Below, in pieces: positions 1 to 9,785 of a stretch of DNA of 64,000 nt. Position 1 is the stretch's first letter, and each line of letters begins with the position of its first letter. The translations under genes were made by a program, and so were the position numbers. Source of the DNA: Acidobacteria subdivision 2 bacterium RH1 MAG20 (lineage in GTDB: Bacteria; Acidobacteriota; Terriglobia; Terriglobales; Acidobacteriaceae); the NCBI GenBank assembly GCA_002197545.1, contig NFUO01000094.1:15317-79316 (forward strand). Direction: 5' to 3'. Under the pieces are notes generated by a model, which did no database searches, had not been told where the DNA came from, and saw only the letters and a program-made list of their open reading frames with translations.

Positions 1-2372
1 GCGGCGGCACCGTCATCTCGCCCACGCAGTGCCCCACCACCATCACCTCCACGCAGTGCGCGAACGCCATCGACTTCATCCTCGCCAACACGAACGGCGC
101 ACCACGGCGCTTCGCCAAGCAGAACCTCTTCTTCCCCCGCCTCGACTGGCACATCAACTCGAAGAACGATGCCTTCGTCAATTACAACTTCGCCGACTTC
201 GACTCCGGCTACGGCTACAACGGCGCCCCCACCTTCAGCAACAGCTCGCCCTCGACCAACGGTCCCACCAGCTACCACGAGCGCTTTTTGATCGCCGGCC
301 TCACCACGCAGGTCTCCGGCCGCTCCGTCAATCAGGTCCACTTCCAGTATGGCCGCGACCTCGAGACCGCCGGAGCCAACGCCCCCGGTCCCAGCGTCGG
401 TATGGGTGTCTTCACCTACGGCATGCCCAATGCTCTGCCCCGCGTCGCCGAGCCGGACGAGCACCGCACCCAGATCACCGATGTCTTCTCCACCGTCCAT
501 GGCCACCACTCGCTCAAGGTTGGCGGCGACTTCAACCTCGTCCACGAGATCATGATCAATCTCTTCCAGGGCGGCGGCATCTACAACTACTTTGGTACCA
601 ACTCGCAGCAGAACTTCCAGTCCTGGGTCCAGGACGTCTTCAGCGGTCAGCCCGGCGACACCGATCCCTATGCCGGTTACCACTACACCTCCTTCGTCCA
701 GACCGTCGATCAGCTCAACACCGGCAACCGCGCCGGGGCCGACGACTTCTGGATGAAGATGTTCGACGGTTTCGCCGAGGACTCCTGGAAGGTTCGCCAG
801 AACCTCACCCTCACCGCCGGTGTGCGCTACGACATCCAGCTCACGCCCACGCCGCTCAAGAACAACACCAACTACGCGCCTCTGTCGACCGAATACTCCT
901 CGACCATCAAAAACGTCACCGACCGCGTCCAGCCCCGCATCGCCTTCAGTTGGCAGCCGTATGAGGGCACTGTCGTTCGCGGCGGCTATGGCCTCTTCTC
1001 CGGCCTTAACCAGGGCAGCACGTACTATGCGATGCGCGTAGAGAACGGGGTCGTGCAGGTCAACTACAACTACACCGGATGCGGCGCCGTCGCACCCAGT
1101 CCAAGAGGCTGCACTGCCGTCCCGTCCTCAACCAACACGCTCGCATTTCCCGCCGTGCCCTTCCAGCCCACCGGTCCGTCACTCTCCGGTGCGCTCACGC
1201 CCACTGGAGGAACTGCTCCTTCGGTCGGCGGTCCGCAGATCAAGGGTGTTCAGAGCTTCCACGGCCTCGATCCCAACTTCGTCCCGCCGCTGGCGCACGA
1301 GGCTGAGCTCGGAGTCGAGCAGGCGCTGCCCGGAAAGATGTCTCTCTCCATCGGCTACGTAGGCACCCGCGCTCTCCGCCTGCCTGTCTTCCTCGACGCC
1401 AACTTGATCGGCCAGACACCGCACGGCCAGGCCTCCTACAACGTCGTCGACGCCGGCAACAACCTCGTCAAGCAGCTCACCGTGCCCGTCTATCTCGTCT
1501 CCGACCGCCGCGACGCGCGCCTCCAGTCCTATAACACTGGCTTCAGCGTGGCCAACACCTGGTACAACTCACTGGCCGTCTCGCTTCGCCGCCCCTTCGC
1601 CAACGGCCTCGAACTGCTCCTGAACTATACCTGGGCGCATGCCACCGACACCGACCAGGTCCAGGGGGCCTTTGGGACCTTCTATGGCGGCAACACCGCC
1701 CTCGACCCCAACAACCTCCGGCGCGAAAACGGCCCGTCCGACATCGATGTCCGCAACCGCTTCGTCGGCAGCTTCGTCTACAACCCCAAGCTCTTTGAAG
1801 ATAACAAGTGGGGCAAGCTTATCGTCGACGGCTTCACCTTCGCCGGCACCGAGACTGCCTCGGCCGGACAGCCCATCGTCGCCTTCATGAGCGGCACCGT
1901 CTACAACGGCGGTTCCACCAGCTACGGCGCGGCAGGCAACATCTACGGCGGCGCCATGAGCTCCAGCTTCGGCGGGGCCACCACCGGCCGGCCCCCGCAG
2001 ATCGGGCGCAACAGCATCACCGGCCCGGGCTTCAACAACTTCGACTTCCGCATCTCGCGCGACGTCCCCATCCACGACAACATCAAGTTTCAGATCACCG
2101 GCGAGGCCTTCAACTTGCTCAACCACACGATCATCACCGGCGTGAACTCAACCTACTCTGTCTACAACGGACTGGCTGCGCCGACGAGCAGTTCTCCCCG
2201 TCCGGCCTGCAACGCCAACACACAGACACCGGCTCCTAGTGGCTCTATCCTGCAGGGCTGCATCGCTCCCTTCACCGGATCCGGGACCTCCGCTTTTGGC
2301 GCGGCCTCGAGCACCAACAACACGCTCTATGGCCCTCGCCAGCTTCAACTCACAGCGAAGCTCTTCTTCTAA
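1..2372 (+). CDS. TonB-dependent receptor (Oar-like), 3' part
   Basis: The frame is open from the first bases of the window, so the N-terminus (signal peptide, carboxypeptidase-like domain, plug) lies upstream. The visible ~790 residues look like the beta-barrel of an outer-membrane receptor of the large acidobacterial Oar/CarboxypepD type: many Tyr/Asn-rich alternating strands, stretches such as GYVGTRALRLP and FNLLNHT, and an end in a strand closing on Phe (LTAKLFF). Family members import or bind glycans or other large substrates using TonB energy; the substrate cannot be read here. It is followed by an intergenic repeat region and no co-directional partner. Confidence 0.85.
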   Translation, partial: GGTVISPTQCPTTITSTQCANAIDFILANTNGAPRRFAKQNLFFPRLDWHINSKNDAFVNYNFADFDSGYGYNGAPTFSNSSPSTNGPTSYHERFLIAGLTTQVSGRSVNQVHFQYGRDLETAGANAPGPSVGMGVFTYGMPNALPRVAEPDEHRTQITDVFSTVHGHHSLKVGGDFNLVHEIMINLFQGGGIYNYFGTNSQQNFQSWVQDVFSGQPGDTDPYAGYHYTSFVQTVDQLNTGNRAGADDFWMKMFDGFAEDSWKVRQNLTLTAGVRYDIQLTPTPLKNNTNYAPLSTEYSSTIKNVTDRVQPRIAFSWQPYEGTVVRGGYGLFSGLNQGSTYYAMRVENGVVQVNYNYTGCGAVAPSPRGCTAVPSSTNTLAFPAVPFQPTGPSLSGALTPTGGTAPSVGGPQIKGVQSFHGLDPNFVPPLAHEAELGVEQALPGKMSLSIGYVGTRALRLPVFLDANLIGQTPHGQASYNVVDAGNNLVKQLTVPVYLVSDRRDARLQSYNTGFSVANTWYNSLAVSLRRPFANGLELLLNYTWAHATDTDQVQGAFGTFYGGNTALDPNNLRRENGPSDIDVRNRFVGSFVYNPKLFEDNKWGKLIVDGFTFAGTETASAGQPIVAFMSGTVYNGGSTSYGAAGNIYGGAMSSSFGGATTGRPPQIGRNSITGPGFNNFDFRISRDVPIHDNIKFQITGEAFNLLNHTIITGVNSTYSVYNGLAAPTSSSPRPACNANTQTPAPSGSILQGCIAPFTGSGTSAFGAASSTNNTLYGPRQLQLTAKLFF

Positions 2373-2458
2373 CCCTGAACCACGCAGAAACGCAAAGCGG
2401 CCCCGGCGACCCGGGGCCGCTTCGCGTTTCTCCATCTAAAAACTATCATCCAAAATTT

Positions 2459-2500
2459 GTCATCCTGAGCAAAGGCGTAGCCGAGTCGAAGGACCTGTGG
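2459..2500 (+). repeat. GTCATYCTGAGC-type intergenic repeat
   Basis: The sequence GTCATCCTGAGCAAAGGCGT with GTCGAAGGACC after it is a diverged member of a short intergenic repeat. Better copies lie near 22383 and 52271, and a related one near 45540. Confidence 0.5.
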
Positions 2501-2592
2501 TTGCGGATGCCTGTTCTTCCCCCTCAACCAGCAAAAGCCCCTATGTCCCATCCTTCGTGGCGCTTGGCGAAGGGTGAGAAGTCTACCACCCC

Positions 2593-2824
2593 AAAAACAC
2601 CAGCAAAATCACTTGTCAAGTCCCAATGCCGCCTAACCCAAACAAAAAAAACCAATTAGCGATTGCCATTTAGTTCCGCTCCATCCGCTACACTATAAAT
2701 AGTGGAGAAAGAAACAAAGGCCCAGCGGCGACGTTGGGCCTAACTCCTTTAGAAAGAAGACTTTGAAAATAAGTTACCTGGAATGAAGACTTTACGACAA
2801 AAGTACCAGGGGGAGGTACATTGA
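2593..2824 (+). repeat. dispersed ~230-bp element, left copy (hairpin-bearing)
   Basis: This segment matches the reverse complement of about 62948-63177 over nearly its whole length. The best conserved blocks are AGCGATTGCCATTTAGTTCC, CGCTACACTATAAA, GTGGAGAAAGAAACAA, and AACTCCTTTAGAAAGAAGAC with TTTGAAAATAA. It contains a small palindrome (CACTATAAATAGTG, 2691-2704) and a hairpin at 2718-2740, GGCCCAGC ... GTTGGGCC. The loop differs from the right copy while the stem is retained, which is compatible with a structured RNA or a mobile palindromic element. No ORF is conserved in it. Confidence 0.75.
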
Positions 2825-2929
2825 AAGGAGCAACTTTGACGGCCTGACCATTACGAATCAACAAAGAAAGCACGAATTCAATCCGCGTTGATCCGCGATC
2901 GAAATCAGACTGTAAGGGAGAAGAAAAGA

Positions 2930-3006
2930 TGGTGCACCCGAGAAGATTCGAACTTCTGACCTACAGCTTCGGAGGCTGCCGCTCTATCCAGCTGAGCTAC
3001 GGGTGC
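2930..3006 (-). tRNA. tRNA-Arg (anticodon CCG)
   Basis: Read on the minus strand it folds as a full cloverleaf. The acceptor stem is GCACCCG/CGGGTGC, the D arm GCTC...GAGC, the anticodon stem GCAGC/GCTGT with loop CTCCGAA giving anticodon CCG, the variable loop is five bases, and the T arm is AGAAG-TTCGAAT-CTTCT. The discriminator A and an encoded CCA end follow. CCG reads the Arg codon CGG. It stands alone between the TonB receptor and the DUF2911 gene. Confidence 0.96.
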
Positions 3007-3116
3007 CCACCACTAGCCTAGCATGATCGCTGCGCCAGTTGACAGTCTCAACGCCACAGTTCAGCATCGTACAACCGTCCGGAGAATCCATAAGATCCGG
3101 GAAAGAGAGAGCATCT

Positions 3117-3644
3117 ATGTTCATCCGTTCCATCGCCTCCCTGGCTTGTACTGTCGTCCTCGCCACCGCCAGCCTCGCTCAGGCGCCGCTTGCCAGCCCG
3201 CCCGCCACGGCGGATGTCACCCTCAACGGCAAAGCGGTCACCATCCACTACAACTCGCCCCGCCTCAAAGGCCGCGCCATCGGTTCCGAGCTTGCCCCCT
3301 ACGGCAAGGTCTGGCGCACCGGAGCCAACCCCGCCACTACCCTCATTACCAAGGCCAATCTGAAGATCGGCACGCTTAGCGTTCCCGCCGGAACCTACAC
3401 CATCTACACCCTGCCCAATGCGAACCAGTGGCTGCTCATCGTCAATAAGCAGACCGGCCAGTGGGGCACCGTCTACAACCAGGACCAGGACCAGGACCTC
3501 GGCCGCACGCCCATGACCAGCAAGCCCGTCTCTGCGTCGCAGGAGGACATGTCCCTGAGCTTTGAAAAGACCAAAGGAAACAGCACCGAGCTCCACGTCA
3601 AATGGGGCAAGACCGATGAATACGTTGATGTAACCGCTGAGTGA
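3117..3644 (+). CDS. DUF2911 family exported protein
   Basis: The 175-residue protein starts at the ATG giving MFIRSIASLACTVVLATASLAQA, a clear Sec signal peptide, with a purine-rich GAAAGAGAGAG upstream. An in-frame start 78 bases earlier would add residues unlike a signal peptide. The mature part carries the DUF2911 pattern: VTLNGKAVTIHYNSPRLKGR, then LAPYGKVWRTGANPAT and GTYTIYTLP, ending in a beta-rich C-terminus. The family is common in Acidobacteria and Bacteroidetes, is presumed periplasmic, and has no established reaction. Confidence 0.85.
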   Translation: MFIRSIASLACTVVLATASLAQAPLASPPATADVTLNGKAVTIHYNSPRLKGRAIGSELAPYGKVWRTGANPATTLITKANLKIGTLSVPAGTYTIYTLPNANQWLLIVNKQTGQWGTVYNQDQDQDLGRTPMTSKPVSASQEDMSLSFEKTKGNSTELHVKWGKTDEYVDVTAE

Positions 3645-3646
3645 TC

Positions 3647-3919
3647 TTATTCAGCTTTAGCGGCTTCTTTTTCAAGCCGCAGCTTCTCCATCACCGAAGC
3701 CACCAGTTCCTTGGCTCCATGGATGTTAGCCAGAATAGCCTGCAGATCGAGCGCCGGAACCGAAGGGTTCCGCGCGCTCGAGCAGTAGACCCCATGCTGC
3801 CCCACCAGAATCAACGCATCGGTCAAAGCGTCCAGCGTCACGGCCAGCCGCCCTCGCGCCTCGCCCATCATGAACTCGTATTTTTCAAGCTCCTGCCGGC
3901 GATCGTAGAAGACAGACAT
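3647..3919 (-). CDS. hypothetical 90-aa protein at the end of the gcv operon
   Basis: A small, mostly helical, soluble protein. Its ATG follows directly after the TAG of gcvPB with no spacer, so it is very likely translationally coupled to the glycine cleavage operon. No catalytic motif is visible; the segment ALTDALILVGQHGVYCSSAR is followed by amphipathic helix ending in Lys/Glu-rich sequence. I do not recognise the family. Position suggests an accessory role in, or passive co-transcription with, glycine cleavage. Confidence 0.7.
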   Translation of the reverse strand: MSVFYDRRQELEKYEFMMGEARGRLAVTLDALTDALILVGQHGVYCSSARNPSVPALDLQAILANIHGAKELVASVMEKLRLEKEAAKAE

Positions 3920-5467
3920 CTACCACTCCTTCGCGGCAGAGTCAGCCACTAAAGGGACCGACGCAACCGGAGCCTTCCAGCGAAGCACCGGCTTCCGCGC
4001 CGCCGTCGTCTCATCCAGTCGCTGCACCCGCGTTGTATGCGGAGCCGTCTGCACCAGCTCGGGATTCTCCTCTGCCTCGCGAGCGATCTGTTTCAGCGCA
4101 TCGATCAGCAGGTCAAGCTCCTCGCGGGACTCGCTCTCGGTCGGCTCGATCATCATCGCTCCCGCGACGATCATGGGGAACGAAACCGTGTAAGCGTGAA
4201 AGCCGTAGTCGATGAGCCGCTTGCCCATGTCGCCGGTCTTCACGCCATTGCGGGCCTGCAACCGGTCGCTGAAGACGACCTCATGCAGCGTCCGAGTCTT
4301 GTAGGGCAGCTCGAAGGTGTCCTCGAGCTTCGCCCGGATGTAGTTGGCATTCAGCACGGCATCCTCGGTCGTCTGGCGCAAGCCGTCCGGCCCATTCGCC
4401 AGGATGTAAGCCAGCGCCCGCACGAACATGCCGAAGTTGCCATAGAACATCCGCACCCGTCCGACCGTCTGCGGACGGTCATATTCCAGCCCCAACGCTC
4501 CATCCGCACGTGTAACCACAACCGGCGTCGGCAGGAACGGCTCCAATATTTTCTTGCAAGCGACGGGGCCAGAGCCGGGGCCACCGCCACCATGCGGCGT
4601 AGAAAAAGTTTTGTGCAGGTTCAGATGCATGACATCTACGCCGAAGTCGCCGGGCCGCGTCTTGCCCACGAGCGCGTTCATGTTCGCGCCATCCATATAG
4701 AGCAGCGCGCCCTTCGCATGAAGAATGTCGGCGATCTTATGGATCTCGCTCTCAAAGACACCAATCGTCGAAGGATTCGTCAGCATCAACGCCGCAGTAT
4801 CCTCATCGACCATCCGCTCCAACTCGGCGATATCCACCATTCCCTGAGCGTTCGACTTCAGGTTGGCAACCTCATATCCGCAGACCGCAGCAGTTGCAGG
4901 ATTCGTGCCATGCGCCGAGTCCGGAATCAGGATCTTCTTCCGCGGATTACCCTTGCTCTCGTGATACGCCCGCACCAGCAGGATGCCGGTAAACTCGCCA
5001 TGCGCTCCCGCCGCAGGCTGCAGCGTAATCGCGTCCATGCCGGTAATTTCGACGAGACAGTCCTGCAACAGCTTCATGATGCCCAGACAGCCCTGCGACA
5101 ACGACTCCGGCTGATAAGGATGCGCCTCGGCGATTCCTTCCAGCCGAGCTACCGCCTCATTCACGCGGGGGTTGTACTTCATCGTGCAGCTACCGAGCGG
5201 ATACATTCCCAGATCGATCGCGTAGTTCCACGTCGAGAGCCGCGTGAAGTGGCGGATGATCTCAATCTCGCTCAGCTCCGGCATGACGCCGAGATCGGTA
5301 CGCGCCGCCGCACCTAGCAGAGAAGCGGCATCCACCGCCGGCACGTCCAACTCTGCCAGCCGATAGGCCTTCTTGCCGGAAGAAGACTTCTCGAAGATCA
5401 GGTCTTCGTTCTGGTTGACGTGCGTCGTCGCCTTCTTGGGCGTGCCTGTAAACTTCTCATCTGCCAT
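3920..5467 (-). CDS. gcvPB: glycine dehydrogenase (decarboxylating) subunit 2
   Basis: This is the C-terminal half of the P-protein in the two-subunit form (515 residues). With GcvPA it decarboxylates glycine and passes the aminomethyl group to lipoyl-GcvH. The PLP lysine lies in LNLHKTFSTPHGGGGPG (about K286); DSAHGTNPATAA and YMDGANMNALVG are further PLP-pocket motifs. The N-terminal 25 residues (Lys/Thr-rich) extend beyond most homologues. It is the last enzyme gene of the minus-strand gcv operon and is separated from gcvPA by two small ORFs. Confidence 0.96.
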   Translation of the reverse strand: MADEKFTGTPKKATTHVNQNEDLIFEKSSSGKKAYRLAELDVPAVDAASLLGAAARTDLGVMPELSEIEIIRHFTRLSTWNYAIDLGMYPLGSCTMKYNPRVNEAVARLEGIAEAHPYQPESLSQGCLGIMKLLQDCLVEITGMDAITLQPAAGAHGEFTGILLVRAYHESKGNPRKKILIPDSAHGTNPATAAVCGYEVANLKSNAQGMVDIAELERMVDEDTAALMLTNPSTIGVFESEIHKIADILHAKGALLYMDGANMNALVGKTRPGDFGVDVMHLNLHKTFSTPHGGGGPGSGPVACKKILEPFLPTPVVVTRADGALGLEYDRPQTVGRVRMFYGNFGMFVRALAYILANGPDGLRQTTEDAVLNANYIRAKLEDTFELPYKTRTLHEVVFSDRLQARNGVKTGDMGKRLIDYGFHAYTVSFPMIVAGAMMIEPTESESREELDLLIDALKQIAREAEENPELVQTAPHTTRVQRLDETTAARKPVLRWKAPVASVPLVADSAAKEW

Positions 5468-5469
5468 CG

Positions 5470-5814
5470 CTAAAACTCCTGCGCATCACTTGCGCTGCCG
5501 GTCTCGGAATAGCTGCCGGACTCTGGGCCATCCACATCTTCTTCGCGCAACGAAAGACCGAAGACCGTGCCATTTTCAAACTCAATCGTCAGTGCATCGC
5601 CCTCTTCGAGCGATGCGGCTACAACTTTTTCACCGATCTGTGCGCACAGCGCATTGCGGTACTCCGGCTCACCATAGGCGACGGAGAAATCGGGGAAGAG
5701 CACATGAGGCCATGCGAACAGCGTAAACATAGGAGCGGCAAAGCGGAGTTGCAGATAGTCCTGCACAAACTCCACCGCCACAAGCTCCTCACCGATGATC
5801 GCGCTCACATCCAT
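5470..5814 (-). CDS. hypothetical 114-aa protein inside the gcv operon
   Basis: A short acidic protein beginning MDVSAIIGEELVAVEFVQDY, ending two bases before gcvPB. It has alternating hydrophobic strands (LQLRFAAPMFTLFAWPHVL, LTIEFENGTVFGLSL) and an acidic, Ser-rich tail, resembling small beta-rich binding domains. No family was recognised. The upstream membrane-protein ORF overlaps it by ten bases, so the two are probably a coupled pair within the gcv operon. Confidence 0.65.
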   Translation of the reverse strand: MDVSAIIGEELVAVEFVQDYLQLRFAAPMFTLFAWPHVLFPDFSVAYGEPEYRNALCAQIGEKVVAASLEEGDALTIEFENGTVFGLSLREEDVDGPESGSYSETGSASDAQEF

Positions 5815-6092
5815 CGGTAAGCCTTTACCGTCTTTTCGTTCAACTTTGAAATTAAGCTTCCTATCAACAAACCAATCACGCCATAAATCAAAGCATTGCC
5901 AACTAGCTCAATACTGCCAATTAGCAAGCCCAGTGTCCAAGGACTTCCTCCTTGATAACCAAACCCAAGGATGCTCGTTGGCCATAAAGTCAAAAGAACA
6001 AAAGTGGAGTCTGTGTGCGTTGCAATGAGAATAGGGATCACTAGAATGCCAATTGCGGCACCGATAGCGAATCCTATTCCCGGCACTCTCAT
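5805..6092 (-). CDS. small membrane protein inside the gcv operon
   Basis: The start is taken at the ATG overlapping the gcvPA stop (TAATG), giving 95 residues, [15 protein letters not shown] and onward; a longer reading would run into gcvPA. The protein is hydrophobic, with about three membrane segments (residues ~5-20, ~25-45, ~55-80) and a basic C-terminus. Base composition is lower in GC than the flanking gcv genes, which hints at a later insertion. No family was recognised. Confidence 0.65.
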   Translation of the reverse strand: MRVPGIGFAIGAAIGILVIPILIATHTDSTFVLLTLWPTSILGFGYQGGSPWTLGLLIGSIELVGNALIYGVIGLLIGSLISKLNEKTVKAYRWM

Positions 6093-7423
6093 TACAGCTT
6101 CTCCAAAGCTATTGCCGCAGCGTTGATCTGTTTGCGCGTTGTCAGCTCGGTCGCACACCATAGCGAGGTATTTGGCCCAAGCTCGGGATACCACTTCTGT
6201 AACGGCAGCCCGCCGATGATCTTGTCGCCCAGCAGCGCAGCGTTGGTAGCTTCGGCACTCTTCGGCAAATCCAGCACGAACTCATGGAAGCGCGGTGCGC
6301 CCTCGAACAATACCTTTGCGCCAGTGCCTAATGCCGTCTGGGCATAGTGCGCCTTGGCGAGGTTTTGCTCTGCCAACTCCTTCATCCCCTGCTTGCCATA
6401 AACAGTCAGAAAGATCGTCGTCATCAGCGCTACCAGCGCCTGATTGGTGCAGATGTTGGAGGTGGCCTTCTCGCGCCGAATGTGCTGCTCACGAGTAGAG
6501 AGCGTCAGCACAAATCCGCGCTTGCCGTTCACGTCTTTCGTCTCGCCGATCAGGCGTCCCGGCATCTGGCGCAAGAACTTTTCCTTGCAGGCGATTACGC
6601 CGCAATATGGGCCGCCATATCCCACGGCAACGCCAAGCGACTGCGCCTCCAGCGACACAATATCGGCCTCCGACGGTGGCTTCACGATCCCCAGCGACAG
6701 TGCCTCCGCAATGGACACAATCAGCAGCGCGCCCTTCTTGTGCGCGATCTCGGCAATTGCAGTTACATCTTCAATCGTGCCGAAGAAGTTCGGCGACTGG
6801 ATCAGCACACAGGCTGTATCGGTTGTAATTGCAGCATCAAGCGTCGAGAGATCGACCCGGCCATTCGCTGTATAACCAACTTCCGTGACCGGAATCTCCT
6901 GATGCTGCGCATAGGTTGCCAGCACCTCGCGATACTCCGGATGCACCGTCCGCGCGACCACCGCGCCATCGCGCCCGGTAACACGCACGGCCATCATTAC
7001 GGCTTCGGCTGCGCCAGTCGATCCGTCGTACATCGACGCGTTGGCGATCTCCATGCCGGTCAGTTCGCAGATCATGGTCTGGAACTCGAACATGGCCTGG
7101 AGCGTACCCTGCGCGATCTCGGGCTGATAGGGCGTGTAGCTGGTTAGAAATTCGCCGCGCTGCACCAGCGAGTCGATAATGACTGGCCGGTAGTGACGGT
7201 ACACGCCAGCACCAAGAAAGCTTGAATAGCCCACGGCGTTGTTCTCCGCGAAGGCACGAAAGCGATCCAGAATCTCCGACTCGCCATGCTGTCGGGGAAC
7301 GGCAAGATCACGCTTCAGTTGATATTCGGCAGGAATGCTGGAGAAGAGATCGTCAATGGAGGTAACACCAATCTCGGCGAGCATCTCCTCGCGGTCCGCA
7401 GGGGACTTTGGCAAATAGCGCAT
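6092..7423 (-). CDS. gcvPA: glycine dehydrogenase (decarboxylating) subunit 1
   Basis: This is the N-terminal half of the P-protein in the split form (443 residues, the usual size). It begins [19 protein letters not shown], typical of GcvPA, and contains the conserved [29 protein letters not shown] and [12 protein letters not shown] segments. It is not itself PLP-binding but completes the active site with GcvPB. It lies three bases downstream of gcvH in the operon. Confidence 0.96.
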   Translation of the reverse strand: MRYLPKSPADREEMLAEIGVTSIDDLFSSIPAEYQLKRDLAVPRQHGESEILDRFRAFAENNAVGYSSFLGAGVYRHYRPVIIDSLVQRGEFLTSYTPYQPEIAQGTLQAMFEFQTMICELTGMEIANASMYDGSTGAAEAVMMAVRVTGRDGAVVARTVHPEYREVLATYAQHQEIPVTEVGYTANGRVDLSTLDAAITTDTACVLIQSPNFFGTIEDVTAIAEIAHKKGALLIVSIAEALSLGIVKPPSEADIVSLEAQSLGVAVGYGGPYCGVIACKEKFLRQMPGRLIGETKDVNGKRGFVLTLSTREQHIRREKATSNICTNQALVALMTTIFLTVYGKQGMKELAEQNLAKAHYAQTALGTGAKVLFEGAPRFHEFVLDLPKSAEATNAALLGDKIIGGLPLQKWYPELGPNTSLWCATELTTRKQINAAAIALEKL

Positions 7424-7426
7424 CGT

Positions 7427-7816
7427 TTAGTGTCCGGTCTCTTCGCTGATGAATTTTTCGTAGTCCGCGGCAGAAAGCAGCCCGTCGGGCTGTGCACTGC
7501 CGGTCAGATCGAGCTTCAGCATCCACGTCTTGTTCGCGTCGGCATTGATCTTCTCTGGAGCGCCTGCCAGCTCCTCATTCACCGCAGTCACCGTGCCCGA
7601 GGCTGGCGCATACAGGTCCGAGACTGCCTTCACCGATTCCACCGAACCGAAGATTTTGCCCGCCTCGACCTTGTCGCCCACCTTGGGCAGATCGACGAAG
7701 ACGATGTCGCCAAGCGAGTTCTGGGCGTAATCCGTTATGCCGACGGTGCCGCTGGTGCCGTCAACCTCAATCCACTCGTGTTCCTTGGTATAGCGATAAT
7801 TCGCAGGGTATGCCAT
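7427..7816 (-). CDS. gcvH: glycine cleavage system H protein
   Basis: The 129-residue lipoyl carrier shuttles the aminomethyl intermediate between P-, T- and L-proteins. The lipoylation site is in GSVESVKAVSDLYAP (about K63). The N-terminus YRYTKEHEWIEVDG and the stretch GITDYAQNSLGDIVFVDLP are diagnostic. It lies between gcvT and gcvPA on the minus strand. Confidence 0.97.
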   Translation of the reverse strand: MAYPANYRYTKEHEWIEVDGTSGTVGITDYAQNSLGDIVFVDLPKVGDKVEAGKIFGSVESVKAVSDLYAPASGTVTAVNEELAGAPEKINADANKTWMLKLDLTGSAQPDGLLSAADYEKFISEETGH

Positions 7817-7854
7817 TGGTTCGATCTCTCCAGCTTCGATTTTAGATGGTGCGG

Positions 7855-9012
<1,158 letters not shown>

Positions 9013-9068
9013 CGTAGTTTGCTGTCATCGCCGGGTCAACGAGCGAGGATTGCGGGAATCTGGCATCT

Positions 9069-9362
9069 ATGGCATCCTTCATTGACCCATCATTGTCTGG
9101 AGGCCCGTTGCCATCTCTTCGTGCTCTATTTGTACTTTTCGCTTTTATCCTGCCTTTTACTCCATCCGTCCAAGCCCAGAGCAGCCCGGAACCAATCCCA
9201 GGCGTTCACATCCCCAATGGCAGTGTTCCCTGGGCTCTCGACGTCTATGATGGCAAGCGGCAACTCGTGCCAATTCACCACACGGCCATCGAGGTCAACA
9301 ATCACAAAGGCGCAAACGTCGCCGGTTCGCTTGCTGGAAGCTTTTTTATAAGCCGAAGATGA
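9069..9362 (+). CDS. exported protein, N-terminal part of an apparently frameshifted gene
   Basis: The ORF carries a signal peptide (LRALFVLFAFILPFTPSVQA) and then PEPIPGVHIPNGSVPWALDVYDGKRQLVPIHH. A GGAGG four bases before a TTG at 9108 suggests that TTG as the true start. It stops at 9362 just after a run of six T (9342-9347). Reading one base back, or adding one T, continues without a stop into the next ORF (...SFFYKPKMTTEVNGAHA). It is therefore probably the first third of a single ~220-residue exported protein of unknown function. Confidence 0.55.
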   Translation: MASFIDPSLSGGPLPSLRALFVLFAFILPFTPSVQAQSSPEPIPGVHIPNGSVPWALDVYDGKRQLVPIHHTAIEVNNHKGANVAGSLAGSFFISRR

Positions 9363-9766
9363 CGACCGAGGTAAATGGCGCGCACGCCAGGCTTGCTTTA
9401 CATACAGATAAGCCTGTCTTCTATGTGCATGTGATGGATGATCCCGAGGGCGGTTCCTCTGGCGCATTCACCCATTGGGCCATTGTTCGCGCAATAGTCA
9501 AAAAGGATCGGCGTATTCTTGCCCAGGTCAACTTTACGCAGCTCACCGGTAATGTAAAGCGCAGCGATTCCCAGATAGATGCCACAGTCGAAACCCTCCC
9601 CGATGGATGGTTGAAAATTACACCCGTGAATCCACTGACTCCGGGAGAATATGCCCTCCAGCCTGTGACGAAAGTGGCGAATACCTTCTCCACTGTTATC
9701 TTCGATTTCACTATCGACCCCAAGGCTGCCAATGGCACAGATGCGCTGTCCGCGCCCGTGTCATAA
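9359..9766 (+). CDS. C-terminal part of the frameshifted exported protein
   Basis: The 135-residue ORF has no signal peptide or clear ribosome site of its own. It continues the sense of the previous ORF: beta-rich, VNGAHARLALHTDKPVFYVHVMDDP, ending LTPGEYALQPVTKVANTFSTVIFDF. The open frame extends upstream of its ATG through the T6 run. The two ORFs overlap by ATGA, so genuine translational coupling is possible, but one gene broken by a one-base deletion (natural or a sequencing error) explains the layout better. No family was assigned. Confidence 0.55.
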   Translation: MTTEVNGAHARLALHTDKPVFYVHVMDDPEGGSSGAFTHWAIVRAIVKKDRRILAQVNFTQLTGNVKRSDSQIDATVETLPDGWLKITPVNPLTPGEYALQPVTKVANTFSTVIFDFTIDPKAANGTDALSAPVS

Positions 9767-9785
9767 GATTCAATTCGACACGCTG

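Larger units (their letters stand above)
2373..2929. other. intergenic region with dispersed repeats
   Basis: There is no convincing gene in this 557-base stretch. It holds a short repeat of the GTCATTCTGAGC class near 2459 and then the left copy of the ~230-bp dispersed element described separately. After the element, 2825-2929 shows nothing recognisable before tRNA-Arg. Confidence 0.6.

Noticed and set aside
4037..5317. 426-residue open frame opposite gcvPB
   Set aside because: Antisense shadow of gcvPB; the composition is His/Arg/Leu-rich and no domain is visible.
9013..9068. Possible glycine riboswitch upstream of gcvT
   Set aside because: Only 56 bases separate gcvT from the divergent ORF, and no glycine aptamer core or terminator could be found.
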